Positions 7,858 to 13,165 of a DNA stretch of 13,165 bases are shown one piece after another. The stretch comes from an uncultured Oxalobacter sp. (GTDB taxonomy: Bacteria > Pseudomonadota > Gammaproteobacteria > Burkholderiales > Burkholderiaceae_D). Every line of letters begins with the position of its first letter. The first letter of the stretch is position 1. Both the position numbers and the translations under genes were made by a program. The notes beneath the pieces were generated by a model. The model was given only the letters and a program-made list of their open reading frames with translations. It had not been told where the DNA came from and searched no databases. The DNA lies in NCBI GenBank assembly GCA_905202055.1, contig CAJKQK010000057.1:1-13165 (forward strand). The letters are read 5' to 3'.

Positions 7858-8412
7858 ATGAAAATTTTCAAGCCTTTCAACTTTCTGATACTGGCATTTT
7901 GCTTCGGATTGTCTTTTCCTGTCCTTGCGGAAAGAGCCGATGCCAACAAACCGACCAATATCGAAGCCGACCAAATGACCGCCGATGACGTCAAACAGAT
8001 AACGACATTCACCGGGAATGTTATCGTCACGAAAGGCACATTGCTGATCAAGGCCGCCAAAGCCGTTATCGTGCAGGACCCGGAAGGTTATCAATTCGTC
8101 ACCCTTTATGCCGCCCCCGGAAAACTGGCCTCCATGAGACAAAAACTCGATGGTGGTCCCAATCTCTGGATGGAAGGCTACGGTGAAAAAATCGAATATG
8201 ACAACAAACACGAAGTGGCGAAATTCTATACACGTGCCCGGGTAAAACGCATGGATGGTTCTGTCGTGACGGATGATCTGATGGGGGAATACATTGCCTA
8301 TGACGGCAAATCTGAATCATACCGCGCCAACAATACGTCGCAGGGCGTCTCGAAACCGGGAGCCGGACGAGTCAAGGCTGTTATCCAACCTCGCGAGAAA
8401 AAGACTAAATAA
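7858..8412 (+). CDS. lptA: LPS transport periplasmic protein LptA
   Basis: LptA forms the periplasmic bridge that carries lipopolysaccharide from LptC to LptD at the outer membrane. The 184-residue precursor starts with a signal peptide of about 24 residues (MKIFKPFN, hydrophobic core, then PVLA before ERADANKP). It is followed by the OstA-like beta-jellyroll sequence, with NIEADQMTADD and TTFTGNVIVTKGTLLIKA typical of the family. The C-terminus is rich in lysine. The frame is open upstream to 7744, but only the ATG at 7858 puts the signal peptide at the N-terminus. It lies 19 nt after lptC, has only a weak Shine-Dalgarno (AGG), and overlaps lptB by one base (TAATG). Confidence 0.93.
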   Translation: MKIFKPFNFLILAFCFGLSFPVLAERADANKPTNIEADQMTADDVKQITTFTGNVIVTKGTLLIKAAKAVIVQDPEGYQFVTLYAAPGKLASMRQKLDGGPNLWMEGYGEKIEYDNKHEVAKFYTRARVKRMDGSVVTDDLMGEYIAYDGKSESYRANNTSQGVSKPGAGRVKAVIQPREKKTK

Positions 8413-9155
8413 TGAGCAATAGCAAACTGGTTGTCCGGCATCTTCAGAAAACCTACGGCAAGCGAACGGTTGTTTCCAATGTTTCGCTCGATGTGGCCAG
8501 TGGTGAAGTCGTGGGATTGCTCGGACCGAACGGCGCAGGCAAAACGACATCGTTTTACATGATCGTCGGTCTTGTCCCCGCCGATGATGGATCCATTGAT
8601 CTGGATGGAGTCGATTTGACCCGCCTGCCGATTCACAAACGTGCCTCGATGGGATTGTCCTATTTGCCACAGGAAGCGTCCGTCTTCCGCAAACTGAACG
8701 TGGAAGACAATATCCGCGCCGTACTGGAGCTTCAGAAAAAAGACGGCAAACCCCTGTCGAAAGAAGAAATAGAAGCAAAACTCGACAGTTTGCTTGCCGA
8801 ATTGCAGATCGAAAAGCTGAGAACCAATTCCGCCATGTCCCTGTCCGGTGGTGAAAGACGCCGTGTTGAAATTGCCAGAGCGCTGGCCAGCGATCCCCGG
8901 TTTATCCTTCTGGACGAACCTTTCGCCGGTATTGACCCGATCGCTGTTATTGAAATCCAGCGTATTGTCCGTTTCCTGAAGGACAGGGGCATCGGCGTTT
9001 TGATCACCGACCATAATGTACGCGAAACACTGGGTATTTGCGATCATGCCTACATCATCAATCAGGGCACTGTACTCGCCAGCGGGCATCCGGAAGAAAT
9101 TATCGAAAACGAGTCTGTCCGGCGTGTTTATCTGGGAGAACACTTCAGAATGTAA
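8412..9155 (+). CDS. lptB: LPS export ABC transporter ATP-binding protein LptB
   Basis: LptB is the cytoplasmic ATPase dimer that powers extraction of lipopolysaccharide by LptFG. The 247-residue protein has Walker A GPNGAGKTT (38-46), Q-loop Q87, signature LSGGE (144-148), Walker B with LLDEP (166-170, catalytic E169) and switch H201 in TDHN. FAGIDP following Walker B is typical of LptB. The LptF and LptG partners are not in this window, which is normal because lptFG usually lie elsewhere. The start is coupled to the lptA stop (TAATG), and rpoN starts 12 nt after its own stop. Confidence 0.97.
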   Translation: MSNSKLVVRHLQKTYGKRTVVSNVSLDVASGEVVGLLGPNGAGKTTSFYMIVGLVPADDGSIDLDGVDLTRLPIHKRASMGLSYLPQEASVFRKLNVEDNIRAVLELQKKDGKPLSKEEIEAKLDSLLAELQIEKLRTNSAMSLSGGERRRVEIARALASDPRFILLDEPFAGIDPIAVIEIQRIVRFLKDRGIGVLITDHNVRETLGICDHAYIINQGTVLASGHPEEIIENESVRRVYLGEHFRM

Positions 9156-9167
9156 TGAACAAAAGGG

Positions 9168-10640
9168 ATGAAACAAAAACTTCAAACCAGCTTTAGCCAA
9201 CATTTAGCCTTAACCCCGCAATTACAGCAGTCCATCCGTCTTCTGCAACTGTCAAGTCAGGAACTGAATCAGGAACTGGAACAGGCCTTGCAGGAAAATC
9301 CTCTTCTGGAAAGAATGGACGATCCTTTGGCCAGTTCAACCCGCCTGGCTGGCGATGGTTCTGTCATATCAACAATAAAACCCCCAGAAACAGCCAGCCA
9401 TACCGATTCAGGGGATTTTTCCGGTGAAAGAACGGGTGAGTTTTCCGGTAGTGAAGAACCCGCCATCGGCATGGAAGGGGTGGACAGTCTCTGGAATGCC
9501 CCTGCCCCATCCGAACGTCAACCGGACGATGAACGTTCCAGGCCCCAAATCGAGGCGCCCCCGGAATCCTTGCGCGAGCATTTGATCTCGCAAATGAGGC
9601 TGTCTGTCATCAGCCAGCGCCAGCGTGCCCTGGTCGAGTTGATTATCGATGCACTGGATACAAATGGTTTTCTGCAGGAAAGCCTGTCTGAAATGCTCGA
9701 ATGGCTTCCGCCGGAACTCGGTATCAGCATGAAAGAACTTGAAGAAGCGCTCTCATGCGTACAGGATTTGGAACCTGCCGGAGTGGGCGCGAGAACGAGT
9801 GCCGAATGTCTCGCCATCCAGATTCGCCTGCTGCCACGCATCCCGTATGTCGTCCGGAAACGGGCAATGAATATTGTTGAAAACCACCTTGACCTGTTTG
9901 CCAGACACGATTTTGCCCGTTTGAAAAAAGTACTGGGATGTGACGATGAGGATCTGAAGGAAGCACAGGAGGTCATTTACCGATGTAATCCGCATCCCGG
10001 AGCCGCCTATGCTACCGACACGGCTGAAGCCGTTATTCCTGAAGTTATCGTCAGCAGGAAAGAGAGTTTCTGGGTTGCCGAGCTGAATACCGCCGCGATG
10101 CCGAAAATACGGGTCAATCAGATGTATGCCAACATTTTAAAGGATTCCGGCAGCAAGGCAGCGCTTTCAGTTCAGCTTCGGGAAGCTAAATGGTTGATCA
10201 GAAATATAAATCAACGATTTGAAACCATACTCAAAACCAGCCAGGCCATCGTGGAGCGCCAGCAGAATTTCTTCTCTTTTGGGGCAACATCAATGCGCCC
10301 TCTTGTTTTGCGTGAAATAGCTGATACACTAGGACTACACGAGAGCACAATATCCCGTGTTACCAACCAGAAATTCATGCGTACCCCGCACGGCATTTTA
10401 GAGTTGAAATACTTTTTCGGAAGTTCAGTTGCAACGGAAACAGGTGGTGAGGCGTCTTCTACAGCCATTCGGGAAAAAATCAGGCAACTGATTGAAACCG
10501 AAGACAAGAAAAAACCACTTTCTGACAACAGGATTGCACAACTTCTGGAAAAAGAGGGGCTGGTCGTGGCAAGAAGAACGGTCGCAAAATACCGCGACAT
10601 CCTGAAATTGCCTCCCGCATCCCTGCGAAAGAAATTGTAG
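9168..10640 (+). CDS. rpoN: RNA polymerase sigma-54 factor
   Basis: RpoN directs RNA polymerase to -24/-12 promoters and needs AAA+ enhancer-binding activators. The 490-residue protein has the glutamine- and leucine-rich Region I (LTPQLQQSIRLLQLSSQELN, about 16-35), an acidic variable Region II (about 55-130) and the core-binding domain. A helix-turn-helix region follows with REIADTLGLHESTISRVTNQ (about 380-400), and the C-terminal RpoN box ARRTVAKYR (468-476) is intact. E. coli RpoN has 477 residues. The start is certain because an in-frame stop lies at 9156 and the N-terminus matches the family. AAAGGG directly abuts the ATG, which is too close for a normal Shine-Dalgarno; expression may depend on coupling with lptB. 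Confidence 0.97.
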   Translation: MKQKLQTSFSQHLALTPQLQQSIRLLQLSSQELNQELEQALQENPLLERMDDPLASSTRLAGDGSVISTIKPPETASHTDSGDFSGERTGEFSGSEEPAIGMEGVDSLWNAPAPSERQPDDERSRPQIEAPPESLREHLISQMRLSVISQRQRALVELIIDALDTNGFLQESLSEMLEWLPPELGISMKELEEALSCVQDLEPAGVGARTSAECLAIQIRLLPRIPYVVRKRAMNIVENHLDLFARHDFARLKKVLGCDDEDLKEAQEVIYRCNPHPGAAYATDTAEAVIPEVIVSRKESFWVAELNTAAMPKIRVNQMYANILKDSGSKAALSVQLREAKWLIRNINQRFETILKTSQAIVERQQNFFSFGATSMRPLVLREIADTLGLHESTISRVTNQKFMRTPHGILELKYFFGSSVATETGGEASSTAIREKIRQLIETEDKKKPLSDNRIAQLLEKEGLVVARRTVAKYRDILKLPPASLRKKL

Positions 10641-10645
10641 TGCCC

Positions 10646-10663
10646 GTCCAATTCATTTTGGAC
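10646..10663 (+). other. small hairpin between rpoN and hpf
   Basis: GTCCAA (10646-10651) and TTGGAC (10658-10663) form a 6-bp stem with a 6-nt loop, 6 nt after the rpoN stop. No T tract follows, so it is unlikely to end transcription fully. It may protect the 3' end of a processed upstream transcript or mark an RNA processing site between rpoN and hpf. Confidence 0.35.
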
Positions 10664-10707
10664 AAACAGAGTTAAAACGATTAGGTGACATCATCAAGGA
10701 GAAGTGT

Positions 10708-11058
10708 ATGAACCTTACCATCAGTGGACATCATCTCGAAGTAACGCCTGCAATCCGTAGTCACGTTGAAAGCAAACTGGAAAGAATGAAACGGAATTTT
10801 GATGGCGTCATCGATATTTCCGTTTTATTGGCTGTTGACAATGTTTCCGACAAGGAAAAAAGCCAGCGCGCCGAAATTAACGTGAATATGAGTGGAAAGA
10901 CATTGCATGTCGAAAGTGTCGCCTCCGACCTTTATGCTGCAATCGATCTTCTGATGGACAAACTTGACAGACAGATCGTCAAGGCCAAAACAAAATCCAA
11001 GGAACATTCCAGAGATTCAGTCAAAAACATGCCGGGCAAGGATGACGCATCTGCCTAA
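10708..11058 (+). CDS. hpf: ribosome hibernation-promoting factor (HPF/YfiA family)
   Basis: HPF binds the 30S subunit in stationary phase and helps to form inactive 100S dimers or stalled 70S ribosomes. The 116-residue product has the beta-alpha-beta-beta-beta-alpha fold of the family: MNLTISGHHLEVTPAIR at the start, a first helix (HVESKLERMKRNF), AEINVNMSGKTLHVES, and a second helix with DLYAAIDLLMDKLDRQI. A charged tail of about 20 residues follows. It is the short form, lacking the extra dimerisation domain of long HPF. The usual place after rpoN is kept. AAGGAG at 10696-10701 is the best ribosome binding site of the operon, so hpf may be translated much more than rpoN. Confidence 0.95.
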   Translation: MNLTISGHHLEVTPAIRSHVESKLERMKRNFDGVIDISVLLAVDNVSDKEKSQRAEINVNMSGKTLHVESVASDLYAAIDLLMDKLDRQIVKAKTKSKEHSRDSVKNMPGKDDASA

Positions 11059-11075
11059 GCTTGTTCAATAACTGA

Positions 11076-11102
11076 AAAAAGGGCGCGGACAGCGCCTTTT
11101 TT
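11076..11102 (+). terminator. intrinsic terminator after hpf
   Basis: GGCGC (11082-11086) pairs with GCGCC (11092-11096) around a 5-nt loop. The stem extends through a G-T pair and five A-T pairs into the T run at 11097-11102. This is a classic rho-independent terminator that closes the kdsD-hpf operon 17 nt after the hpf stop. Confidence 0.9.
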
Positions 11103-11241
11103 CTTTTGCCAAACTGTCGGTAAAACTCCTTCCACTAAAAAAAGCCCCCTCCACAAGCCGCATAGTTACTGGCCTCATCCATTTTCTTTCTTGTCGTCAA
11201 TTGCGTTTTTTTAAACGGACAATCCGGGAAAAATGCTTAAA

Positions 11242-11275
11242 TCAAATGACACATCATTCACGCATGATCATTTGA
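11242..11275 (+). promoter_or_regulatory. inverted repeat before the DsrE-family gene
   Basis: TCAAATGA (11242-11249) and TCATTTGA (11268-11275) are perfect reverse complements 18 nt apart. A second, overlapping pairing ATCAT (11253-11257) with ATGAT (11264-11268) lies inside. The right arm ends directly before AAAGGG, the likely Shine-Dalgarno of the next gene. It could be an operator or a leader structure. No convincing promoter was found in 11103-11241; a weak CGGACA/TTAAAT pair (11216-11242) has only 15-bp spacing. Confidence 0.45.
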
Positions 11276-11288
11276 AAAGGGCTGCATT

Positions 11289-11648
11289 ATGGATATGGAA
11301 TATGAATACAATCTGCTTTTGCACATCGATAGTGACGACGTCAAAACACTGGATCTGGCTCTTGCAAACGCACACCATTTTCTGACCGCGTTTACCGACG
11401 AAACGATAAGACTCGTTTTAATCGTCAACGGTCCGGGGGTTAAACTGATCACGACGCAATATCCGGAACAGGCGAAAAAAGCATCGGAAATGGCCCGCAA
11501 GGGCGCAAGCGTCATGGTATGCGGTAACGCCCTGAAAGCATATGAAATGGACAACAGCGAACTCTGGCCGGACATAGAAGTGGTATCGAACGGTATCGTT
11601 GAAATTGTCCGCTTGCAGAATGACGGAATGGCCTATGTAAAGCCCTAG
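11289..11648 (+). CDS. DsrE-family small protein of unknown function
   Basis: The 119-residue product resembles the stand-alone DsrE/DsrF-like proteins common in Burkholderiales. It has an N-terminal strand (YNLLLHIDSDD), a helix with LDLALANAHHFL, the strand RLVLIVNGPGVKL, a helix, then VMVCGNAL with C78 where the family often has a cysteine, and the C-terminal signature GIVEIVRLQ...AYVKP. Related proteins relay sulfur in DsrEFH/TusBCD, but single-gene members have no proven role, and no tus or dsr partner is near. It is cytoplasmic, with no signal peptide. GGG at 11279-11281 is 7 nt before the ATG. It is flanked by terminators on both sides, so it is probably transcribed alone. Confidence 0.8.
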   Translation: MDMEYEYNLLLHIDSDDVKTLDLALANAHHFLTAFTDETIRLVLIVNGPGVKLITTQYPEQAKKASEMARKGASVMVCGNALKAYEMDNSELWPDIEVVSNGIVEIVRLQNDGMAYVKP

Positions 11649-11666
11649 TCTTTCCTTGCACAAAGA

Positions 11667-11692
11667 TTTTATCGCCAGAAATGACGATAAAA
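11667..11692 (+). other. AT-rich hairpin after the DsrE-family gene
   Basis: TTTTATCG (11667-11674) pairs with CGATAAAA (11685-11692) around a 10-nt loop, 18 nt after the stop. It has no T tract after it and is weaker than the next hairpin. It may act with it in 3'-end formation. Confidence 0.4.
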
Positions 11693-11706
11693 AGTCTGAA
11701 AGAAAA

Positions 11707-11735
11707 ATGGCAGGTTTTTTCCAAAAGCCTGCCAT
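11707..11735. terminator. intrinsic terminator after the DsrE-family gene, possibly bidirectional
   Basis: ATGGCAGG (11707-11714) pairs with CCTGCCAT (11728-11735), and the stem extends inward through TTTTT and AAAAG to a 3-nt loop, about 13 bp in all. On the plus strand a T-rich stretch (TTTACTTTTCC) begins after four other bases. On the minus strand the T tract (TTTTCTTTC) begins immediately, so it looks at least as good in that direction. Confidence 0.7.
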
Positions 11736-11761
11736 GACCTTTACTTTTCCTCCTGAAACCC

Positions 11762-11791
11762 ATGTCAAATTCTTCTGGACACTGTTATAAT
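11762..11791 (+). promoter_or_regulatory. tRNA-Pro promoter, extended -10
   Basis: TGTTATAAT (11783-11791) is a perfect extended -10 element. ATGTCA (11762-11767), 18 bp upstream of the hexamer, matches the -35 in 4 of 6 positions. A GC-rich discriminator (GCCCGC) follows, as in promoters of stable RNAs under stringent control. Transcription would start close to 11798, a few bases before the mature tRNA. Confidence 0.75.
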
Positions 11792-11800
11792 GCCCGCTTG

Positions 11801-11879
<79 letters not shown>

Positions 11880-11940
11880 ATAAAATCAGACACTTACAGA
11901 ACCAGACTGTAAGCCCGGGTAGAAACGGATATCATTATGC

Positions 11941-12028
11941 ATATTCAGCAGGAACCCGATTCTTTTTTATTTCCCGGCAATAATTTTTTCAGCCCTGGTT
12001 CATTAGTACAAGCGCGTCTGCTGAATAT
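11941..12028. repeat. 11-bp perfect inverted repeat enclosing 66 bp
   Basis: ATATTCAGCAG (11941-11951) and CTGCTGAATAT (12018-12028) are exact reverse complements. Just inside, GAACC (11952-11956) can pair with GGTTC (11997-12001). A second TTCAGC (11988-11993) could compete with the left arm for GCTGAA (12020-12025). No target-site duplication is visible outside the arms. It could be a structured RNA, a small MITE-like remnant or a transcription stop; I cannot decide between these. Confidence 0.45.
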
Positions 12029-12076
12029 CACTTAAAATTAGCAGAATTTTCATCTGTAAAAACAACAGCATCGCGA

Positions 12077-12104
12077 TTGCAATATGCCAGTATAAGTGGA
12101 TAAT
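12077..12104 (+). promoter_or_regulatory. possible promoter of the HAD phosphatase / hydrolase operon
   Basis: TTGCAA (12077-12082, 4 of 6) and GATAAT (12099-12104, 5 of 6) are separated by 16 bp. Transcription would start near 12111, giving a leader of about 150 nt before the ATG at 12262. Confidence 0.35.
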
Positions 12105-12261
12105 TGCACCGTGTTATTTTTGAACCTGAACGTGCAGTTTGCATGAAATCCGTCTGTGCCGCATATCCCGGACAATTGATCAAGCCATGTTTTTATCCAA
12201 ACCGTATTCATTACCGGAAACAACCAGTCCCACGATATCCATCACCGTGTCAGGGCGTGAA

Positions 12262-12951
12262 ATGGCAAGACCGCTTGTCTTGTGCGACTTTGACAATACA
12301 ATCAGCACGAGCGATGTCACGGATACCTTGTTGCAGCGTTTTGGAATGCCGGGTCATGAAGAACTGGAAAACGACTGGGTTGCCGGGAAAATAGGTTCAA
12401 AAGAATGCATGAGTGGCCAGATTGGACTTTTGAACGCCAGTTTCGACGAACTGAACGATTGCCTGAATGAAATCACAATCGATCCTCATTTTCCGCAATT
12501 CGTAAAAACCCTCCAAAAATACAATATTGACTTGCGTATTGTGAGTGACGGTCTGGATTATGCCATTGATGCGATCCTGCAGCGTTACGGGCTGGAATCC
12601 ATTCCAATCTATGCCAACCATCTGATTCAGACGGGTGAACGAAGCTGGAAGCTGGAGTTTCCTTACGAAAGTGCGAACTGCAGGAAAAAAAGCGGACATT
12701 GCAAATGCATCCACACACGCAGGCAGTCTGGCGACTCCCTGCGGATTATTTATGTAGGCGATGGCGCTTCCGATTATTGCGTTTCACATCAGACGGACTG
12801 GGTATTCGCGAAAAGCAATCTGATCGATTATTGCCGCAAGAACCAGCTGAGCCACTCGCCGATCCAGGGTTTCGCAGATGCTGAAAAACTTCTGCCTGAA
12901 TTATTTCCGGAAATCTTCGTGCCTGTCACTGAAGACGCCATCCTGATTTAA
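12262..12951 (+). CDS. HAD-IB family phosphatase, MtnX/PHOSPHO-like
   Basis: The 229-residue product is a haloacid dehalogenase phosphatase. Motif I is DFDNTIS with nucleophile D9 and acid/base D11; motif II is S95 in RIVSDG; motif IV is VGDGASD with D167 and D171. The probable motif III lysine is K148 in a Cys-rich loop (C140, C147, K148, C149), similar to the C...CK element of MtnX and PHOSPHO1. MtnX itself acts in methionine salvage, but no other mtn gene is nearby, so the substrate is unknown. The SerB-type phosphoserine phosphatases are more distant relatives. I chose the ATG at 12262 because AGGG (12252-12255) is well spaced and motif I then falls at the usual place; the frame is open to 12187 and 12139. 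The stop codon lies inside the palindrome CTGATTTAAATCAG. An alpha/beta hydrolase gene follows after 26 bp. Confidence 0.82.
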   Translation: MARPLVLCDFDNTISTSDVTDTLLQRFGMPGHEELENDWVAGKIGSKECMSGQIGLLNASFDELNDCLNEITIDPHFPQFVKTLQKYNIDLRIVSDGLDYAIDAILQRYGLESIPIYANHLIQTGERSWKLEFPYESANCRKKSGHCKCIHTRRQSGDSLRIIYVGDGASDYCVSHQTDWVFAKSNLIDYCRKNQLSHSPIQGFADAEKLLPELFPEIFVPVTEDAILI

Positions 12952-12977
12952 ATCAGCCCATTAGCATAACAATAAAA

Positions 12978-13165
12978 ATGATTCAGAATGCCGAATTCAT
13001 CCTGCCGGGCAATCGCACAGGTGTTTTACTGATTCATGGCCTGACGGGCACTCCCAATGAAATGCGGATCGTCGGCAGAGGCTTGAATCGTGCGGGTTTT
13101 ACCGTCTATGCGATGCAACTGGCCGGTCACTGTGGCGATGAAGCCGATCTGAACCAGACGACCTG
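12978..13165 (+). CDS. alpha/beta-fold hydrolase, N-terminal part (cut by window edge)
   Basis: The first 62 codons are present. The N-terminus has a beta-strand followed by the oxyanion-hole motif LLIHGLTGTPNEM (residues 17-29), then FTVYAMQLAGHCGDEADL, which matches the start of carboxylesterase/serine aminopeptidase-like hydrolases. The nucleophile elbow and the catalytic acid and histidine are beyond the edge. There is no signal peptide, so it is probably cytoplasmic. The ATG at 12978 lacks a clear Shine-Dalgarno but is the only start that fits. The short gap to the HAD phosphatase suggests co-transcription. The substrate cannot be inferred. Confidence 0.85.
   Translation, partial: MIQNAEFILPGNRTGVLLIHGLTGTPNEMRIVGRGLNRAGFTVYAMQLAGHCGDEADLNQTT

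Larger units (their letters stand above)
11880..12261. other. non-coding stretch between tRNA-Pro and the HAD phosphatase
   Basis: No credible gene lies in these 382 bp. A 7-bp hairpin CTTACAG/CTGTAAG (11893-11899 with 11907-11913) follows the tRNA and may mark its 3' processing or end; no T tract follows directly. T runs occur at 11962-11967 and 11984-11989. A long inverted repeat spans 11941-12028, and a possible promoter lies at 12077-12104. The last 120 bp are open in the frame of the downstream gene and could add N-terminal residues if translation began at 12139 (TTG) or 12187 (ATG), but those starts lack a Shine-Dalgarno. Confidence 0.6.

Overview
The window is ordinary core chromosome of a betaproteobacterium. 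The order kef-type antiporter / kdsD-kdsC-lptC-lptA-lptB-rpoN-hpf, the protein sequences, and a GC content that looks close to 50% by eye suggest Burkholderiales, and within it an Oxalobacteraceae member such as Oxalobacter. The family-level assignment is inference from gene order and sequence feel, not from a search.

Layout. (1) 1-139: the start of ssb on the minus strand, divergent from uvrA (406-3270, plus). The shared intergenic region holds a minus-strand TATAAT box with a 13-bp perfect hairpin in the ssb leader. It also holds a plus-strand TATAGT box followed by a canonical LexA box in front of uvrA. (2) 3314-3343: a GC-rich hairpin with T-rich flanks on both strands, ending the convergent uvrA and antiporter genes. 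(3) 3405-5384, minus: a CPA2 cation:proton antiporter with RCK_N and RCK_C domains. (4) 5693-11058, plus: seven closely packed genes. kdsD and kdsC make the Kdo precursor; lptC, lptA and lptB form the LPS transport bridge and its ATPase; rpoN is sigma-54; hpf is the ribosome hibernation factor. Several junctions overlap (TGATG, ATGATG, TAATG), so translational coupling is likely. A strong intrinsic terminator follows hpf. (5) 11289-11648: a single-gene unit for a small DsrE-family protein, with an inverted repeat just before its ribosome binding site and hairpins after it. (6) 11803-11879: tRNA-Pro(GGG) with its own extended -10 promoter and encoded CCA. (7) 11880-12261: a 382-bp non-coding stretch with a perfect 11-bp inverted repeat spanning 88 bp. 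(8) 12262 to the end: an HAD-IB phosphatase related to MtnX/PHOSPHO and the beginning of an alpha/beta hydrolase, 26 bp apart, probably the first two genes of an operon that continues past the window.

The central operon joins outer-membrane LPS assembly to sigma-54 and ribosome hibernation, as is usual in proteobacteria. No mobile element, CRISPR array, phage gene or clear new defence-type system is visible. The least explained parts are the ssb leader hairpin, the DsrE leader, the post-tRNA inverted repeat, and the HAD/hydrolase pair at the right edge.
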